Source of the DNA: Pseudogymnoascus destructans | Lineage: Eukaryota; Ascomycota; Leotiomycetes; Thelebolales; Thelebolaceae | Length of the DNA: 64,000 nt | Reading direction: 5' to 3' | Assembly: GCF_001641265.1 (NCBI RefSeq) | Contig: NW_020167536.1 | Coordinates: forward strand, 620,001 to 684,000 | Part shown: positions 9,946-19,593 of the stretch, piece after piece | How the letters are laid out: the number at the start of each line of letters is the position of its first letter | Position numbering within the stretch: position 1 is the stretch's first letter | Made by a program: the position numbers and the translations under genes | The notes under the pieces: generated by a model | The model's input: only the letters and a program-made list of their open reading frames with translations | Told to the model about the DNA's origin: nothing | The model's database searches: none

Positions 9946-12346
9946 ATGAAGCTCTCAAAGGATGAACTACTGGCAGATATCGAGCAGCAGGGATCAACGA
10001 AGAAACGTCCACCAAAAGTTGCCCCTCCAACAAAGAGAGGATACAAGTCTATCCTCTCGCTATGGCAGGACTTTGCATTGCGTATTGACCAGCCAGCGCT
10101 GGTCCCAAGCGCAGGTTACATGAAGAGCTTCTTCAAGATGTTAGCAATCGAGCATAAAGGGATGCTAGGCCCACGCCTGTCCCTCAACACCTTATGCCCA
10201 TACGTTACACGCCTCGCGACAGCGTACAAGCATGAACACGATATTGAGATTCCACAGAGGGTAGTGGGGGAAGTGAAAGATGTAAAATGATACTTGTTGA
10301 TGTCCTTATATAGTACCAAAGAAGCTAATATAAGGATAGTGGATTAAGACAGACTTGAAAGATTTGCTCGCGCTTAGTAGCAAGGCCCGCCCGAAGCCAA
10401 TGGCAGACTCGCAAGATCTCGAAGTGCTCATTCGTTACTTGTGGGTAGAGGACAAGCACAGTTTCCGAAACCAGCTCGACCGCGTTAAGTTGCACTTCTT
10501 TCTTCTATGCCTTGCATACACTGTATCTCGGCCAGGGGCAGTCGTCGTATCAGATTCATATCGAAACAGCAATGAGGCTATGAAATATAGAGTTAGTATA
10601 TATCTAGCCTTTACTTCATACGTTTGCTAACTCGTTTGAGGATTTGAAATTCCACCTCACTCGGGATGTCGAAGGCGGTCCACCTCAGATGAGCCTCACA
10701 GTTACCTTCAAACTTATGAAGGGGGACAGAGACGAGGAGGATGAATTGTGAGTATCTATAGACAATAGGCTATCTTAACGGAGCTGACATAGCTTAGTGT
10801 TACAATAACGCTCTGGGAGGACCGGGCCTATCCACACCTATGCCCAATTATGCCTTTCCTTACCTTAGCATACGAACACGACGCATTTGATATTAAGCCA
10901 GAAGAGCTTTTTTGCGCTACGTTAGATCGTAGCGTTGTTGAAGTCCCTCTCAAAGATGAGGTCTTAGATATGCCCCTTTTTCGAGCAGCAGACGGGACGG
11001 CTGCATGGACATACGCTGCTTCTTACCGCGCCTTGACAGCGCTTGCATACCGTGCAGGATACAGATGCCAAGTAACTTCATACGCTATTAGGCGCGGAGC
11101 TGCCAATATTCTAGAAAGTATGTAATTTGACAGCGAGGCCGGAACTTGCGCTAACCTTGTCGCAGAGTCTGCTACATGGGCAGAAACAGGCATCTTGATG
11201 GGTCATAAGAATGCCAAGGTGTTACAAGCACGCTATGTCAACAAACATGTCGGTGTTGACTTACAAAGCCTGTTCCATAAAAGAACTGCAAAGACTGATC
11301 GTCTACGGCCGTTGCGCAGCTTAGCTGCTGAACACTTCCCAGGCGCACCATGCGACCTCCGCGGTACGGACCTGCATCAGAAGCTCAGGAAACACCCTAA
11401 ATACATTGAGCGTCGCCAGGAATGGCAGGACCTTAAGCAGAGCGCGGCAAGCGCAGCCCTTGTTAAAGCTGCGAAAACAAAGATGAATGTGGAATTAGCA
11501 CGTCTTAGAAGAGTTGAGACAAAGAAGCTCAGAGAGGATTGGATCAAAACTGATGGATTACGTTATCTCAGAATGCAACGGCAAGACAACGCAGCCCAGG
11601 AGCTCTCCAAAGAATTGAACGACTACACGCTACCGCCATGGCGCGCCACCGTGACTGAGATGCTGTTTGAGGCATCAGATCAATCACAAGAAGGGAGGCT
11701 TGTATTATTGCGCAACCTTCGGGACCTGTCTAAAGTCAAATGTGGGCCTGCTAGAACCAAGATGCTATATCCGTGTCCCTATATTGATTGTGCGCACCAT
11801 GAGAAGCCCTTTGACACCAAGGATGCTCTAAGTCGCCACTCTCGCCATCACGGATGTCGCCACTCTCGCCATCACGGATGTCGCTATATTGATTGTGTTT
11901 ACTATGAGAAGCCCTTTTCGACCACGGCCGCTCTAACCCGCCATTCTCGACATCACCGCCAAATGGAGTATATGTCCCAACAGATGAATGAAGTGACTTT
12001 TACACGCAGGGCGACTCTCCACTGCGGCCAAGGCAACACTAACACAGAACATTCCTGTCCTCATCGCAGTTGTCCGCGCTACGTGTTGCCCTTTGCATTC
12101 AAAAGAGATCTTCAGCGCCATTGCGACCGAATTCATAATACATCGGAATACCTCTGCCTGCATCAGCATTGTATTCGCAGCAGAAAACCTTTTACGAACG
12201 AAATCTCTCTTGTTCGCCATCTGCATGAAGTTCACTCACAAGTATTTCTTCTAGATGCTCAGAGACAGCCGCCGAAGCCACATTCTGGCTTCACGAGTGA
12301 AGCTGGGCCTCACAGGGTCTTACAAATAGTATTGCAGGCCAAATAG
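9946..12346 (+). CDS. Tyrosine recombinase with C-terminal C2H2 fingers (DUF3435), five exons, 728 aa
   Basis: Model: 9946-10281, 10349-10591, 10641-10747, 10798-11117, 11166-12346; every junction is GT-AG and keeps frame. Catalytic-type residues are visible in order: Arg in AYTVSRPGAVV (exon 2), YAIRRGAANIL (exon 4), GHKNAKVLQARYV with the His and candidate Tyr nucleophile (exon 5). A long basic helix follows (residues about 420-560). Then come Cys/His fingers: CPYIDC...H, CPHRSC...H and CLHQHC...H. DUF3435 proteins cut and paste DNA as site-specific recombinases and include Crypton and Starship-type enzymes. The small element size and absence of cargo favour a Crypton-like unit. One finger is lengthened by a 24-bp tandem duplication (11833-11880). 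The open frame over five exons suggests recent activity. Confidence 0.85.
11833..11880 (+). repeat. 24-bp tandem duplication in a zinc-finger exon
   Basis: Two copies of the unit at 11833-11856 and 11857-11880 encode a doubled SRHHGCRH-type stretch. Copy 2 of the element lacks it, so it arose in this copy or was lost in the other. Confidence 0.9.
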
Positions 12347-12589
12347 ATATTATAGATTAGTTGATAGATTTAATTGTTACTGTTCTATATACTGTACTCT
12401 ATGCCGAAACCCTTATTGCGGCTGCTTCACTTGATACGTGCTAAATGATAATTCTGCTCGGCTGGGATACCCACCCAATACCCACCCAACTTTGTTGGAT
12501 ATTCCCGACGCTCAGGTACCACTGCTAGGAGTGATTATGGCGAACGGTTTAGTTTTATACTATTGTCTATTATCGGGGCTGGACACACA

Positions 12590-12800
12590 TTGGACACTAC
12601 TTGGCAGGACCACTAGTACAGAGCGGACAGTACGATTGTACTGACAAGAAACAGAATATGGGGAATGGGCAGGACCACTAGTAATGGGTCACTACCACTA
12701 CAGATTGGACAGTAAGTTTCTACTGCTGGACGACAAGAAACAGAATATGGGCTGAATGTGGCTGGAAAACAAGAAACAGAATATGGGGGGGACCCGCCAC
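12590..12800 (+). repeat. Minisatellite block, part 1 (interrupted by hAT element)
   Basis: Degenerate units containing CCACTACAGATTGGACAGTAAG, a GACAAGAAACAGAATATGGG core and a GACCCGCCAC junction. The block stops at the left end of the hAT element and resumes at 17022. Confidence 0.8.
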
Positions 12801-12813
12801 TAGGCTGCGCACT

Positions 12814-13141
12814 GGGTACTCACGAGTCGAGTAGTAGAATTTTTACTCACCCAGCTGAGTTACTCACTCATGTCCCGAGTATTGTTGAATGAGGATTACT
12901 CACTTGCTGAGTACCTAGTATGGGTCTTGGCAACTCAGTTATATCACGTGTTTGATTAGCCATTACTTATGTTAAAAACGGGGTGCGACTTCATTGATCA
13001 AGACGCCATAACTCCAACTCCATTCCCATATTGTTGATGTCCTATTCCACACTATAACCTTTGGCCTTTAGGTACCAGGTTACCAGATGGTTGCCAGAAC
13101 TCATCTGACCTTCATTCCTGGGTGAGAGACATTTCCATCGA
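12814..13141. other. Left subterminal region of the hAT element
   Basis: No gene. It carries repeated short motifs (ACTCACC, CTGAGTA, GAGTACT), matching the right subterminal region 16870-17008; these are candidate transposase binding sites. Confidence 0.6.
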
Positions 13142-13715
13142 TTAAGCCCACAGCTTAAACATCATATCCTGCAAACGCCGAACCAATATCATACCCTTTG
13201 CCTGAATTGTCACTCTCTTCGCATGAATAGCGAGGAGGTTTGTCACTATAACTGTTAGTATGTCCCTGTCACTATGTTTAAACATCATACTCTCAAATTC
13301 TTGAATGAGGAAGCATTCAGCAGCTTCCTAAAGAGCTAGGATAGCAGATTGCTGGAAGCGAAGATTGGACTTGAAGTCTTCTGTGATTTCCCTAACAAGA
13401 CGCTGGAATGGGAGCTAGTATCAAGTTGCTGTCTTCTGATATCGCGGAGAGCCTTGGTGCCTATATGTTTATTAGAGAGTTCTGGTAATCCTCTGGTAAT
13501 CCTCTGGTAATCCTCTTACTAGACTTTGTGCAGCGCGTGGCCTTCTGAGCATGATTGTTGCTAGCTTGAGATGAGCAAACTGGAGCTTTTCTTGCTGTGC
13601 CCACAGCCTTTTCCTGTCCCTTTCCGCCAAGCCCAGAGCCAGCCCGTAATCCAAGTGGCATCCTTGGTGCTATGCTGCCAGTTGATCTCCTAGCAGTTTG
13701 CTTGGTACGAGTCAT
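13142..13715 (-). pseudogene. Histone H3-like gene carried by the hAT element (damaged)
   Basis: Minus-strand exons: 13715-13520, 13460-13291, 13245-13142; both introns are GT-AG. Exon 1 opens with M-TRTKQTARRSTG, nearly the canonical H3 tail ARTKQTARKSTG, and continues through an enlarged tail. Exon 2 has ALRDIRRQQ and then, one frame over, LPFQRLVREITEDFK and NLRFQQSAILAL, which match alphaN-alpha2 of the H3 fold. Exon 3 reads TNLLAIHAKRVTIQAKGM and VRRL, as at the H3 C-terminus. Damage is a frame change near residue 80 and an in-frame TAG after ILAL. The tail lacks the usual G-G-K at K14. It is divergently placed to the plus-strand ORF at 14115. Real H3 is ~136 aa; this would be longer in the tail. 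A true transduplicated H3 variant seems likely; function is not shown. Confidence 0.8.
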
Positions 13716-14114
13716 TTGCTAATATCAAGGTGAGTTAGTAAAGTAAACACAAGATAAAGAAGTAGATCAAAAGATATGTGTACTTACAGTGAGTTTGTAG
13801 AAAGAATATTGCAGAAGAAGAGTATAGTAAAGAGGTAGAGGTTGAAAGGTATGTGTTTTATATGAAGGTGCGCATTGTGGTGTTGTTTTTGGAGCAGTAA
13901 TTCTTTGTAGGTGAATATTCCTTCACAAATATTTTTGTTTGCAACTTTAAAATAACCACGACCTTAGAACCACCTTCCTTGGTTACTCTCCGATCTACAC
14001 ATTCTTCTTCCCTTTTGAGCCTTTACCTCTTCTCTAGGACTTCAACTAAGTTTATTATCTTGATTCTATAGCCAGAACTTCTGGAGATCTCTGCTAATCA
14101 CGTGTTTAGTTAGT
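13716..14114. promoter_or_regulatory. Divergent promoter interval in the hAT element
   Basis: Non-coding 400 bp between the H3-like gene (minus) and the plus-strand ORF starting at 14115. AG-rich leader sequence lies on the H3 side and a pyrimidine-rich tract on the other. Promoter role is inferred from the gene arrangement only. Confidence 0.4.
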
Positions 14115-15603
14115 ATGGCGAAACTCAAGGCACATGAAGAACTCTCCACTAATGCGAATACTATCAAAGCTCGCAACTGCGTCTCCAACCTTACTGAAGA
14201 TGAGAAGGCTGTTCACTTAGCACTCAAGGCTGACCATGCTGATCTGAGCTACTACTTAAAGAAGTTATATAAGTCTGCAAAGTGTAAGGATGCCTCCTTA
14301 CCTAGATACTCGAAGAACCCGCCTCAGAGCTGTTACGGTCACCACAAGCATGAAATCCGACTCGGTGTGGTTTCGGACCAGTAGAGGAGGACATAGCGAG
14401 TTACACTATAGTGGGGGACGGTAAGGGTGTAGGGTTCAGGGTCGATGCGGACCTGTTGCGGTGGAAGGTTCAGGGCTAGGGTTGGGATAACCGAGTTGGG
14501 CCCGTTTCGGGTACTTAAGGAAACAAACTTAACGGGGTTCCCCCTTCATCTTTTTTGTATCCTTCGTAGTAGACCTATAGGATAGCATCCTTTTAGCCTC
14601 CAACTCGCACTCTCATATGCTATTACTGTGAGCTGGGTGCCCTGTGTCATTACACAAAGTATATCGCTGCCTCTACTGAAGACAAGACACGTCTACAGAA
14701 TGAATTGAAGGTTGAGCGTATTTGTGTTCGGTAAGTTCCTTCTGGTAATCTCTGGTAGCCTCAATCTAACTATAAACAGGACTGAGAAGGGTACCCATGC
14801 ATCTTGCATTGCGAATCAGAAAGTCAAGAATATTAGCGCCTCTTCTTCTCCACAAGCCCCACCATCTACTCCGCCCAAACAACTTCTGTCTGAGCTTGCT
14901 GCATTTGAGGGTATCTCAAGTATTCCAATCGATGACAATCATAACAGCGAATGGGAGGATACTGAGGTTGAAGACGATTTGGAGTTGGAGCTTATGTTAC
15001 AGCGCGAGATATTTTAAATGACGAGGCTGTTCTACCAGATGAGCTTTCCGATGAAGAGATCACTAGCACCCAGGCTCTCTTAACTCAAGCGCACATTGAT
15101 GTATGCTACCTCATAATCTGGTAATCTTCTGGTGATACTAATAGTTGATAGGCCCATGAAGAGTCCAATTTCCGCAAGTGGCAACATTTCTGGGATAGCT
15201 GTATCCACTCATATACGAGAAAGGCTGGAAAGCTGAGAAAGAAGCCTGAGCGTCTCTTTGAGTATATGCCGTGGATTGATGTAGAGGAAGGGTACGTCTC
15301 TGATCATCCTAGCAATCTTCTGGCAATACTAATTGTTTATTATAGCACTTTTCACGAGGTTATCCCACCACATAAATATTTCTGTTTGTACGAGCAGGCA
15401 GTTTGGAAAGTGGGCCTAATTACCAGGACCTGTGCAGTGGTACCCAAAGTCTTACAATCTTGTCGACAATGGATGGTTGCAAATATCCACTCATAGTTCT
15501 AGCTTCAAAGAGGCGTTCTTACTTGTCTACTCTAAGAAGTTTGATAAGGAAAAGTGGGCTAAGGTATCAGCTGCACAGGATATGTTGTTCCTGGAGCTAG
15601 AGT
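14115..15603 (+). pseudogene. hAT-internal ORF of unknown function, interrupted
   Basis: The frame starts at ATG 14115 (MAKLKAHEELSTNANT...) and runs to a solo LTR at 14283. It resumes in frame after the CAAAG target duplication as KYIAASTEDKTRLQNELKVE. An intron (14731-14779, GTAAGT...AACAG) leads to a Ser/Pro-rich then acidic segment (to 15017). After a frame break it continues with PDELSDEEITSTQALL. A further exon from 15153 has HEESNFRKWQHFWDSC and RKAGKLRKKPERLFEYMPW. I do not recognise the family. Highly charged N-terminal coiled-coil plus acidic linker suggests a DNA- or protein-binding accessory or transposase N-terminus. It decays after about 15500. Confidence 0.45.
14283..14654 (+). 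repeat. Solo LTR, B-related family (372 bp)
   Basis: Starts TGTAAGGATGCC and ends CTGTGTCATTACA. The 5-bp target duplication CAAAG is at 14278-14282 and 14655-14659. It carries the same ATCTTTTTTGTATCCTTCG / GACCTATAGGATAG core as the LTRs of element B. Confidence 0.9.
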
Positions 15604-15819
15604 AGAGGAGAACTTGAGTTGCTAAAGTTATAGCGCTGGAGTACCTTTCGCGTTGGAAAACCAGGTATTTAAGTACTTCATCGTAGCCAGACTTCTGGTA
15701 ACCTTCTGATAATCGAGCAATTTGCCAAATGCCATCTCAATACTCAGAGTTGTTTGATTCTGACAGTATTCTCAGACTCTTTTCCGTCTTCTCAACGACT
15801 ATCCTCATTAAATTAAGTC

Positions 15820-16068
15820 TGTAAGGACACAGGGCACCCAGCTCATAGTAATAGCATATGAGAGTGCGAGTCAGAGGCTAAACGGATGCTATCCTATAGG
15901 TCTACTACGAAGGATACAAAAAAGATGAAGAGAGGAACCCCCGTTGGGTCAATCTCCTTAAGTACCCGAAACGGGTCCGACTCAGCTAACCTGCCTTAAC
16001 TCTTATCATGTGACCGTAACCTGCCCGACTCAGATCCTTTCCATCACTGAGGGACAGGCATCCTTACA
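15820..16068 (-). repeat. Solo LTR, B-related family (249 bp), reverse orientation
   Basis: Starts TGTAAGGACACAGGG and ends GGCATCCTTACA. Target duplication AAGTC is at 15815-15819 and 16069-16073. Confidence 0.9.
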
Positions 16069-16075
16069 AAGTCCC

Positions 16076-16470
16076 TGCAGGCCTTGAATATATTGGCAAG
16101 TTAAACCAATTCGTCAAATGGACTAAGGATACACACGATATATTCATTGAGTGGTGGAAGCTATCACGATGGTATGAACAACACTCAGATCATACTACAA
16201 AACTCCTTATGAAGATTGCATGGGATTCAACCAACTGGAGTTCTCAATACTGGAGAAGTTATCACCAAGGAGCAGACCGGCTTTCTGGAGAACCATGTGT
16301 TATTTGTACTTATTGTTCGAAGGCCCTTACGCATCCTGCAATCAAGTCTGCTGGCCCAAAGTCTATGGCAACACATCTTGCATCAGACATTTGCAAAAAG
16401 AAGTCACAGATGGGAAGGATAGTCTCTATCAAATGCGAATCAATCAAATGCAACCTCAACAAGTAAGGAT
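16076..16470 (+). pseudogene. hAT transposase N-terminal fragment with BED-type finger
   Basis: Continuous reading carries WTKDTHDIFIEWW, KIAWDSTNWSSQYW and a Cys/His cluster CVICTYCSKALTHPAIKSAG...THLASDIC, which is the spacing of a BED zinc finger with a hAT-style WDST block in front. An intron-like GTAAGG follows at 16462. The catalytic RNase-H-like domain is absent downstream; only AT-rich sequence is found before the right end at 17021. It is therefore a truncated transposase. Confidence 0.6.
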
Positions 16471-17021
16471 TACCAGATTATTACCAGAATTATGTAGGTT
16501 AATACCTATAATAAGATCATATTCTCACACAAGAGACATTTTATGAACAAGTTCTATACACAGTTATCTTGACTCATAGCTCGTTCCGCTCAGTCGAGGA
16601 TCCTCATCAAGACCCTATAAATACTTTAGGTATTAGTAGGTCTGGCCGGCCTCATCAAGCAAGGTGGAGGGATGTTCTTAAGCATATATAATAGATAATA
16701 GCGTTCTAATAATCTTCTGATAATCATGGTACTTAGATAGAGGAATATACATGATTCGTTCTCACAGCTTACTAGAGATGGCGAGAGTGATGCTAATAGA
16801 TGTAATACTTTAACTTAACCATAAAACAGTATTAATCGTATGAGGGACTGTTCACATGATGCATAAATCTTACACGTGATAGCCGAGTACTCACCGGGTT
16901 TTTACAGAGTAACTGAGTATTGACCTCACTCACCGAGTCGAGTAAAAGGTTCAGCTACTCACCCAGCTGAGTAACCCACTGAGCGAGTGAGCCGAGTATT
17001 GAGCGAGTAGTGCGCAGCCTA

Positions 17022-17402
17022 CCCGCCACTACAGATTGGACAGTAAGTTTCTACTGCTGGACGACAAGAAACAGAATATGGGCTGGATGTGGCTGGAAAA
17101 CAAGAAACAGAATACAGAATATGGGGGGGACCCGCCACTACAGATTGGACAGTAAGTTTCTACTGCTGGACGACAAGAAACAGAATATGGGCTGAATGTG
17201 GCTGGAAAACAAGAAACAGAATATGGGGGGGGACCCGCCACTACAGATTGGACAGTAAGTTTCTACTGCTGGACGACAAGAAACAGAATATGGGCTGGAT
17301 GTGGCTGGAAAACAAGAAACAGAATACAGAATATGGGGGGGGACCCGCCACTACAGATTGGACAGTAAGTTTCTACTGCTGGAAGACAAGAAACAGAATA
17401 TG
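17022..17402 (+). repeat. Minisatellite, ~103-110 bp unit, 3.5 copies
   Basis: Unit starts CCCGCCACTACAGATTGGAC at 17022, 17131, 17234 and 17344. Each holds two GACAAGAAACAGAATATGGG-like cores and a poly-G tract. It continues the block at 12590-12800 that the hAT element split. Confidence 0.95.
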
Positions 17403-17693
17403 GACTGGGATTCCTTCATAGGCAGTCCCAGTGAGAGTGGGCAGGGGTGGGGCTCGTTGGTCAGAGTTTCCAAACAAAGACAAGTGGGCTGGCACCGCTT
17501 TTGGCGGGGGTGTAGAGGTGGCCACCCCACCAGATGTGAGTACCGCTTCTCCTTTCTCCCTCTGCATCAACGATTGTTCATTGAAAGAGCTTGATGATGG
17601 ATTCCAGCAGTACATCTGTTGTGGTGGTAGAGACCCATGTGGTGAACCATTGACCTTCATTACTCTCACTTGCCTTTACTAAAGTAATCAAGC

Positions 17694-18345
17694 ATGGCTA
17701 CTGCGAAGTTTTCCAGTTCTTTCTTTCGTGAAGCTAAAGCTGAAATTGAATCGCTAGATCTTCACCATGAGATTGTCGATGGATTGGTGAGGGTGCTACG
17801 ACTGGAGAAAGAGCACTTCGATCATCAGACGAGCTACTCAGATGGTGAAATCTACCTCAAGATTGTGGAAGCCATCACCTTCGGATTGGACAAGAATGTT
17901 CAACTTTGGAAAGCACGCCTGTCCTCTGGCAAAGTAACTAGCCTTGAGAGTCTTCTACGCCATGAAGAAATATCAGGCGCTTTTAACGAGCTTCGTGATT
18001 TCCCAGGCTTGTGGAAAGGGCTTGAGTTGGGGAACATTGAGAAGCTCCTTGCTCTTCGCATGGACGAGGCAAGTAGGTCCTATTAACCCCTCTATTGACT
18101 ACAAGCTAACTTAAGTGAAGGAAATAATCCACTATCTCCGACATATCAAGTCTGTATGGGATAAAATAACTCAAGGGAAAGATGCCCTCAAAAGAGCCGT
18201 ATGCCCTGAGACTGTTGACTTTCTCTACCTACGCGCCCCTGCAGCAAGCGCGGCTGATCGAACATCTATCGTCCAAGAAATGCGGCTTAATCCTAGAGAT
18301 GTACCCTTCACTAGTTCCTTCGTTGCTCTGATCTCCTCATGGTAG
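17694..18345 (+). CDS. Unknown 199-aa protein, two exons, GC-AG intron
   Basis: Exon 17694-18068, intron 18069-18120 (GCAAGT...GTGAAG), exon 18121-18345. The GC donor is followed by a perfect AAGT, and the splice joins two good helical frames (ALRMDE + EIIHYLRHIKSVW). The protein is helical, mixed-charge, with no signal peptide or membrane segment. The last ~20 residues run into an inverted copy of another gene (see 18304-18580), so the C-terminus VPFTSSFVALISSW is probably a fusion tail rather than the ancestral end. I do not recognise the family. Its place inside a CAGTG-ended element suggests captured or accessory cargo. Confidence 0.5.
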
Positions 18346-18580
18346 TGGACGAGAAGCTGCCGCAGGCGTTCGATCTCTGCCTTGAGAAGTAACGATGGAG
18401 TGGATCCCCGCGAAGGAGGAAGAGGCTTGTCGAGCATCGGTAATGGCGTTGCTAGTTGCAATGAAGTTGGTATATCGTTTGTAATATGGCCTCCATATAC
18501 TTTAAACATGTTTGCGGCCTCTCGGGAGTGCGGGAGATATCCCAGCTTTATAGGGATTGTTATTTATCAGAGGTTCCAGT
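18304..18580 (-). repeat. Inverted copy of the 19540-19818 gene start
   Basis: On the minus strand this reads the same 5' region and N-terminus (MFKV...ITNDIPTSL, PLPMLDKPLPPSRGS, LLVHYHEEIRATKEL) as the plus-strand ORF at 19594, with about 90% identity by eye. It stops where the upstream gene's frame enters. Confidence 0.85.
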
Positions 18581-18976
18581 GACAGGGTGGAGCTCATTGG
18601 CCAGAGTTTCCAAATAAGGGCAAGTGGCGCTTTAAGCACATTTAATCGCTGATCCCCCATAAAAATACGGGGGATCAGCGAGTAAACGTGGATGCAGAGG
18701 CGCCACCCCAACGCTTCACGAATGCACGGGAATGCCAAGCTTGGGACGCGCCAAGAATCCAAGCTTGGGACATGCACAGATGATACTCAAATCGTCGACT
18801 GAAGGTTATCACACAAGCCCCTCTCTCTGCAGCAGGCTTGAATATCGCTGTTCGTCTAACTGAAGCCTGTATTCTCTTTTCCACGTTTGCTCGCTGAGCC
18901 CCGCAACTATAGCTCTTAAAGTGCCACTTGCCCTTATTTGGAAACTCTGGCCAACGACCTCCACCCCTGGCCACTG
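18578..18976. mobile_element. MITE-like element (399 bp) with long imperfect TIRs
   Basis: Left arm 18578-18640 and right arm 18915-18976 are near-complementary and both begin CAGTG, sharing GGCCAGAGTTTCCAAATAAG. Inside is a small perfect hairpin (CCCCCATAAAAATACGGGGG, 18655-18674). It is non-coding. Confidence 0.65.
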
Positions 18977-19080
18977 TGCCCTATGAAGCCATATTACAAA
19001 CAAACGATAACAACCTCATTGCCACTAGCAAGGGCATTACTGATGCTCGACAAGCCTCTTCCTCTTTCGCGGAGATCTGA

Positions 19081-19325
19081 CCCGTATCCTGTTTCTTGTC
19101 TTGCAGCACTGCAAAGACAGTACTGCACTCTTTAGTGGCGGTCCTGAACCCCGTATCCTGTTTCTTGTCTTGCAGTACTGCAAAGACAGTACTGCACTCT
19201 TTAGTGGCGGTCCTGAACCCCGTATCCTGTTTCTTGTCTTGCAGTACTGCAAAGACAGTACTGCACTCTTTAGTGGCGGTCCTGAACCCCGTATCCTGTG
19301 TCTTGTCTTGCAGCACTGCAAAGAG
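19081..19325 (+). repeat. Minisatellite, 69-bp unit, ~3.5 copies
   Basis: Units start CCCGTATCCTGTTTCTTGTC at 19081, 19150, 19219 and 19288. The unit is a diverged reverse complement of the minisatellite at 17022-17402 (TTTCTTGTC, then CAG, then TAGTGGCGG in the same order). Confidence 0.95.
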
Positions 19326-19593
19326 TGTCGTGGCGCCTCTGCATCCACGTTTACTCGCTGATCCCCCGCAACCACCACAGCGCTTAAAGCGCCACTTGCT
19401 CTTATCTGGAAACTCTGGCTAACGAGCTCCACCCCTGTCACTAGAAGCCCTGGCCAGCCTCCATCCGATCTGTGGACTTCAACCTCCGGAGCATGTTTTC
19501 CGTCTTGCTCTCCAGTCCTCGTTATGCCTCTTGTTATAAATAACAATCGCTATAAAGCTGGGATATCTCCCGCACTCCCCTGAGGTCGCAAAT

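Larger units (their letters stand above)
9500..12518 (+). mobile_element. Crypton-like (DUF3435 tyrosine recombinase) element, copy 1
   Basis: Comparison with the inverted copy at 58475-61301 defines the limits. Similarity starts inside the tRNA-Gly at about tRNA position 36 (9500) and ends at 12518 after GACGCTCAGGTA. Both copies therefore begin with the same 5' half of tRNA-Gly(GCC). The single gene is an intact multi-exon tyrosine recombinase. No terminal inverted repeats are seen, as expected for Cryptons. The far end runs into a minisatellite. Confidence 0.75.
12801..17021. mobile_element. hAT transposon (4.2 kb) with 8-bp target duplication
   Basis: Ends are TAGGCTGCGCACT at 12801-12813 and its reverse complement AGTGCGCAGCCTA at 17009-17021. 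The flanks CCCGCCAC (12793-12800 and 17022-17029) are an 8-bp target duplication inside the minisatellite. About 150 bp of subterminal sequence at both ends is filled with ACTCAC/GAGTACT-type repeats. Inside are an H3-like gene (minus), a two-or-more-exon ORF (plus) and a BED-finger fragment of a hAT-type transposase (plus). The DDE part of the transposase is missing, so this copy looks non-autonomous. Two solo LTRs are nested in it. Confidence 0.85.
17428..19442. mobile_element. CAGTG-ended element with related inverted termini
   Basis: The left end (from 17428, CAGTGAGAG...GGGGTGGGGCTCGTTGGTCAGAGTTTCCAAA) is repeated in inverse at 19340-19442, which ends ...CTCCACCCCTGTCACTA. The same terminus bounds a smaller element at 18578-18976. 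CAGTG ends are typical of hAT elements. It encloses the two-exon gene 17694-18345. No transposase and no clear target duplication is seen, so it would be non-autonomous. Confidence 0.45.

Noticed and set aside
9500..12518. Starship 'captain' with cargo
   Set aside because: The DUF3435 gene fits both groups, but both copies end about 3 kb later with no cargo and the enzyme has Crypton-style C2H2 fingers.
12792..17030. 10-bp target duplication (ACCCGCCACT) and thus a Mutator-type element
   Set aside because: Taking T/A into the TIR gives a 13-bp TIR (TAGGCTGCGCACT) with an 8-bp duplication, and the internal BED finger fits hAT.
19081..19325. CRISPR-like array
   Set aside because: Units are contiguous 69-bp tandem copies without variable spacers, in a eukaryotic genome.
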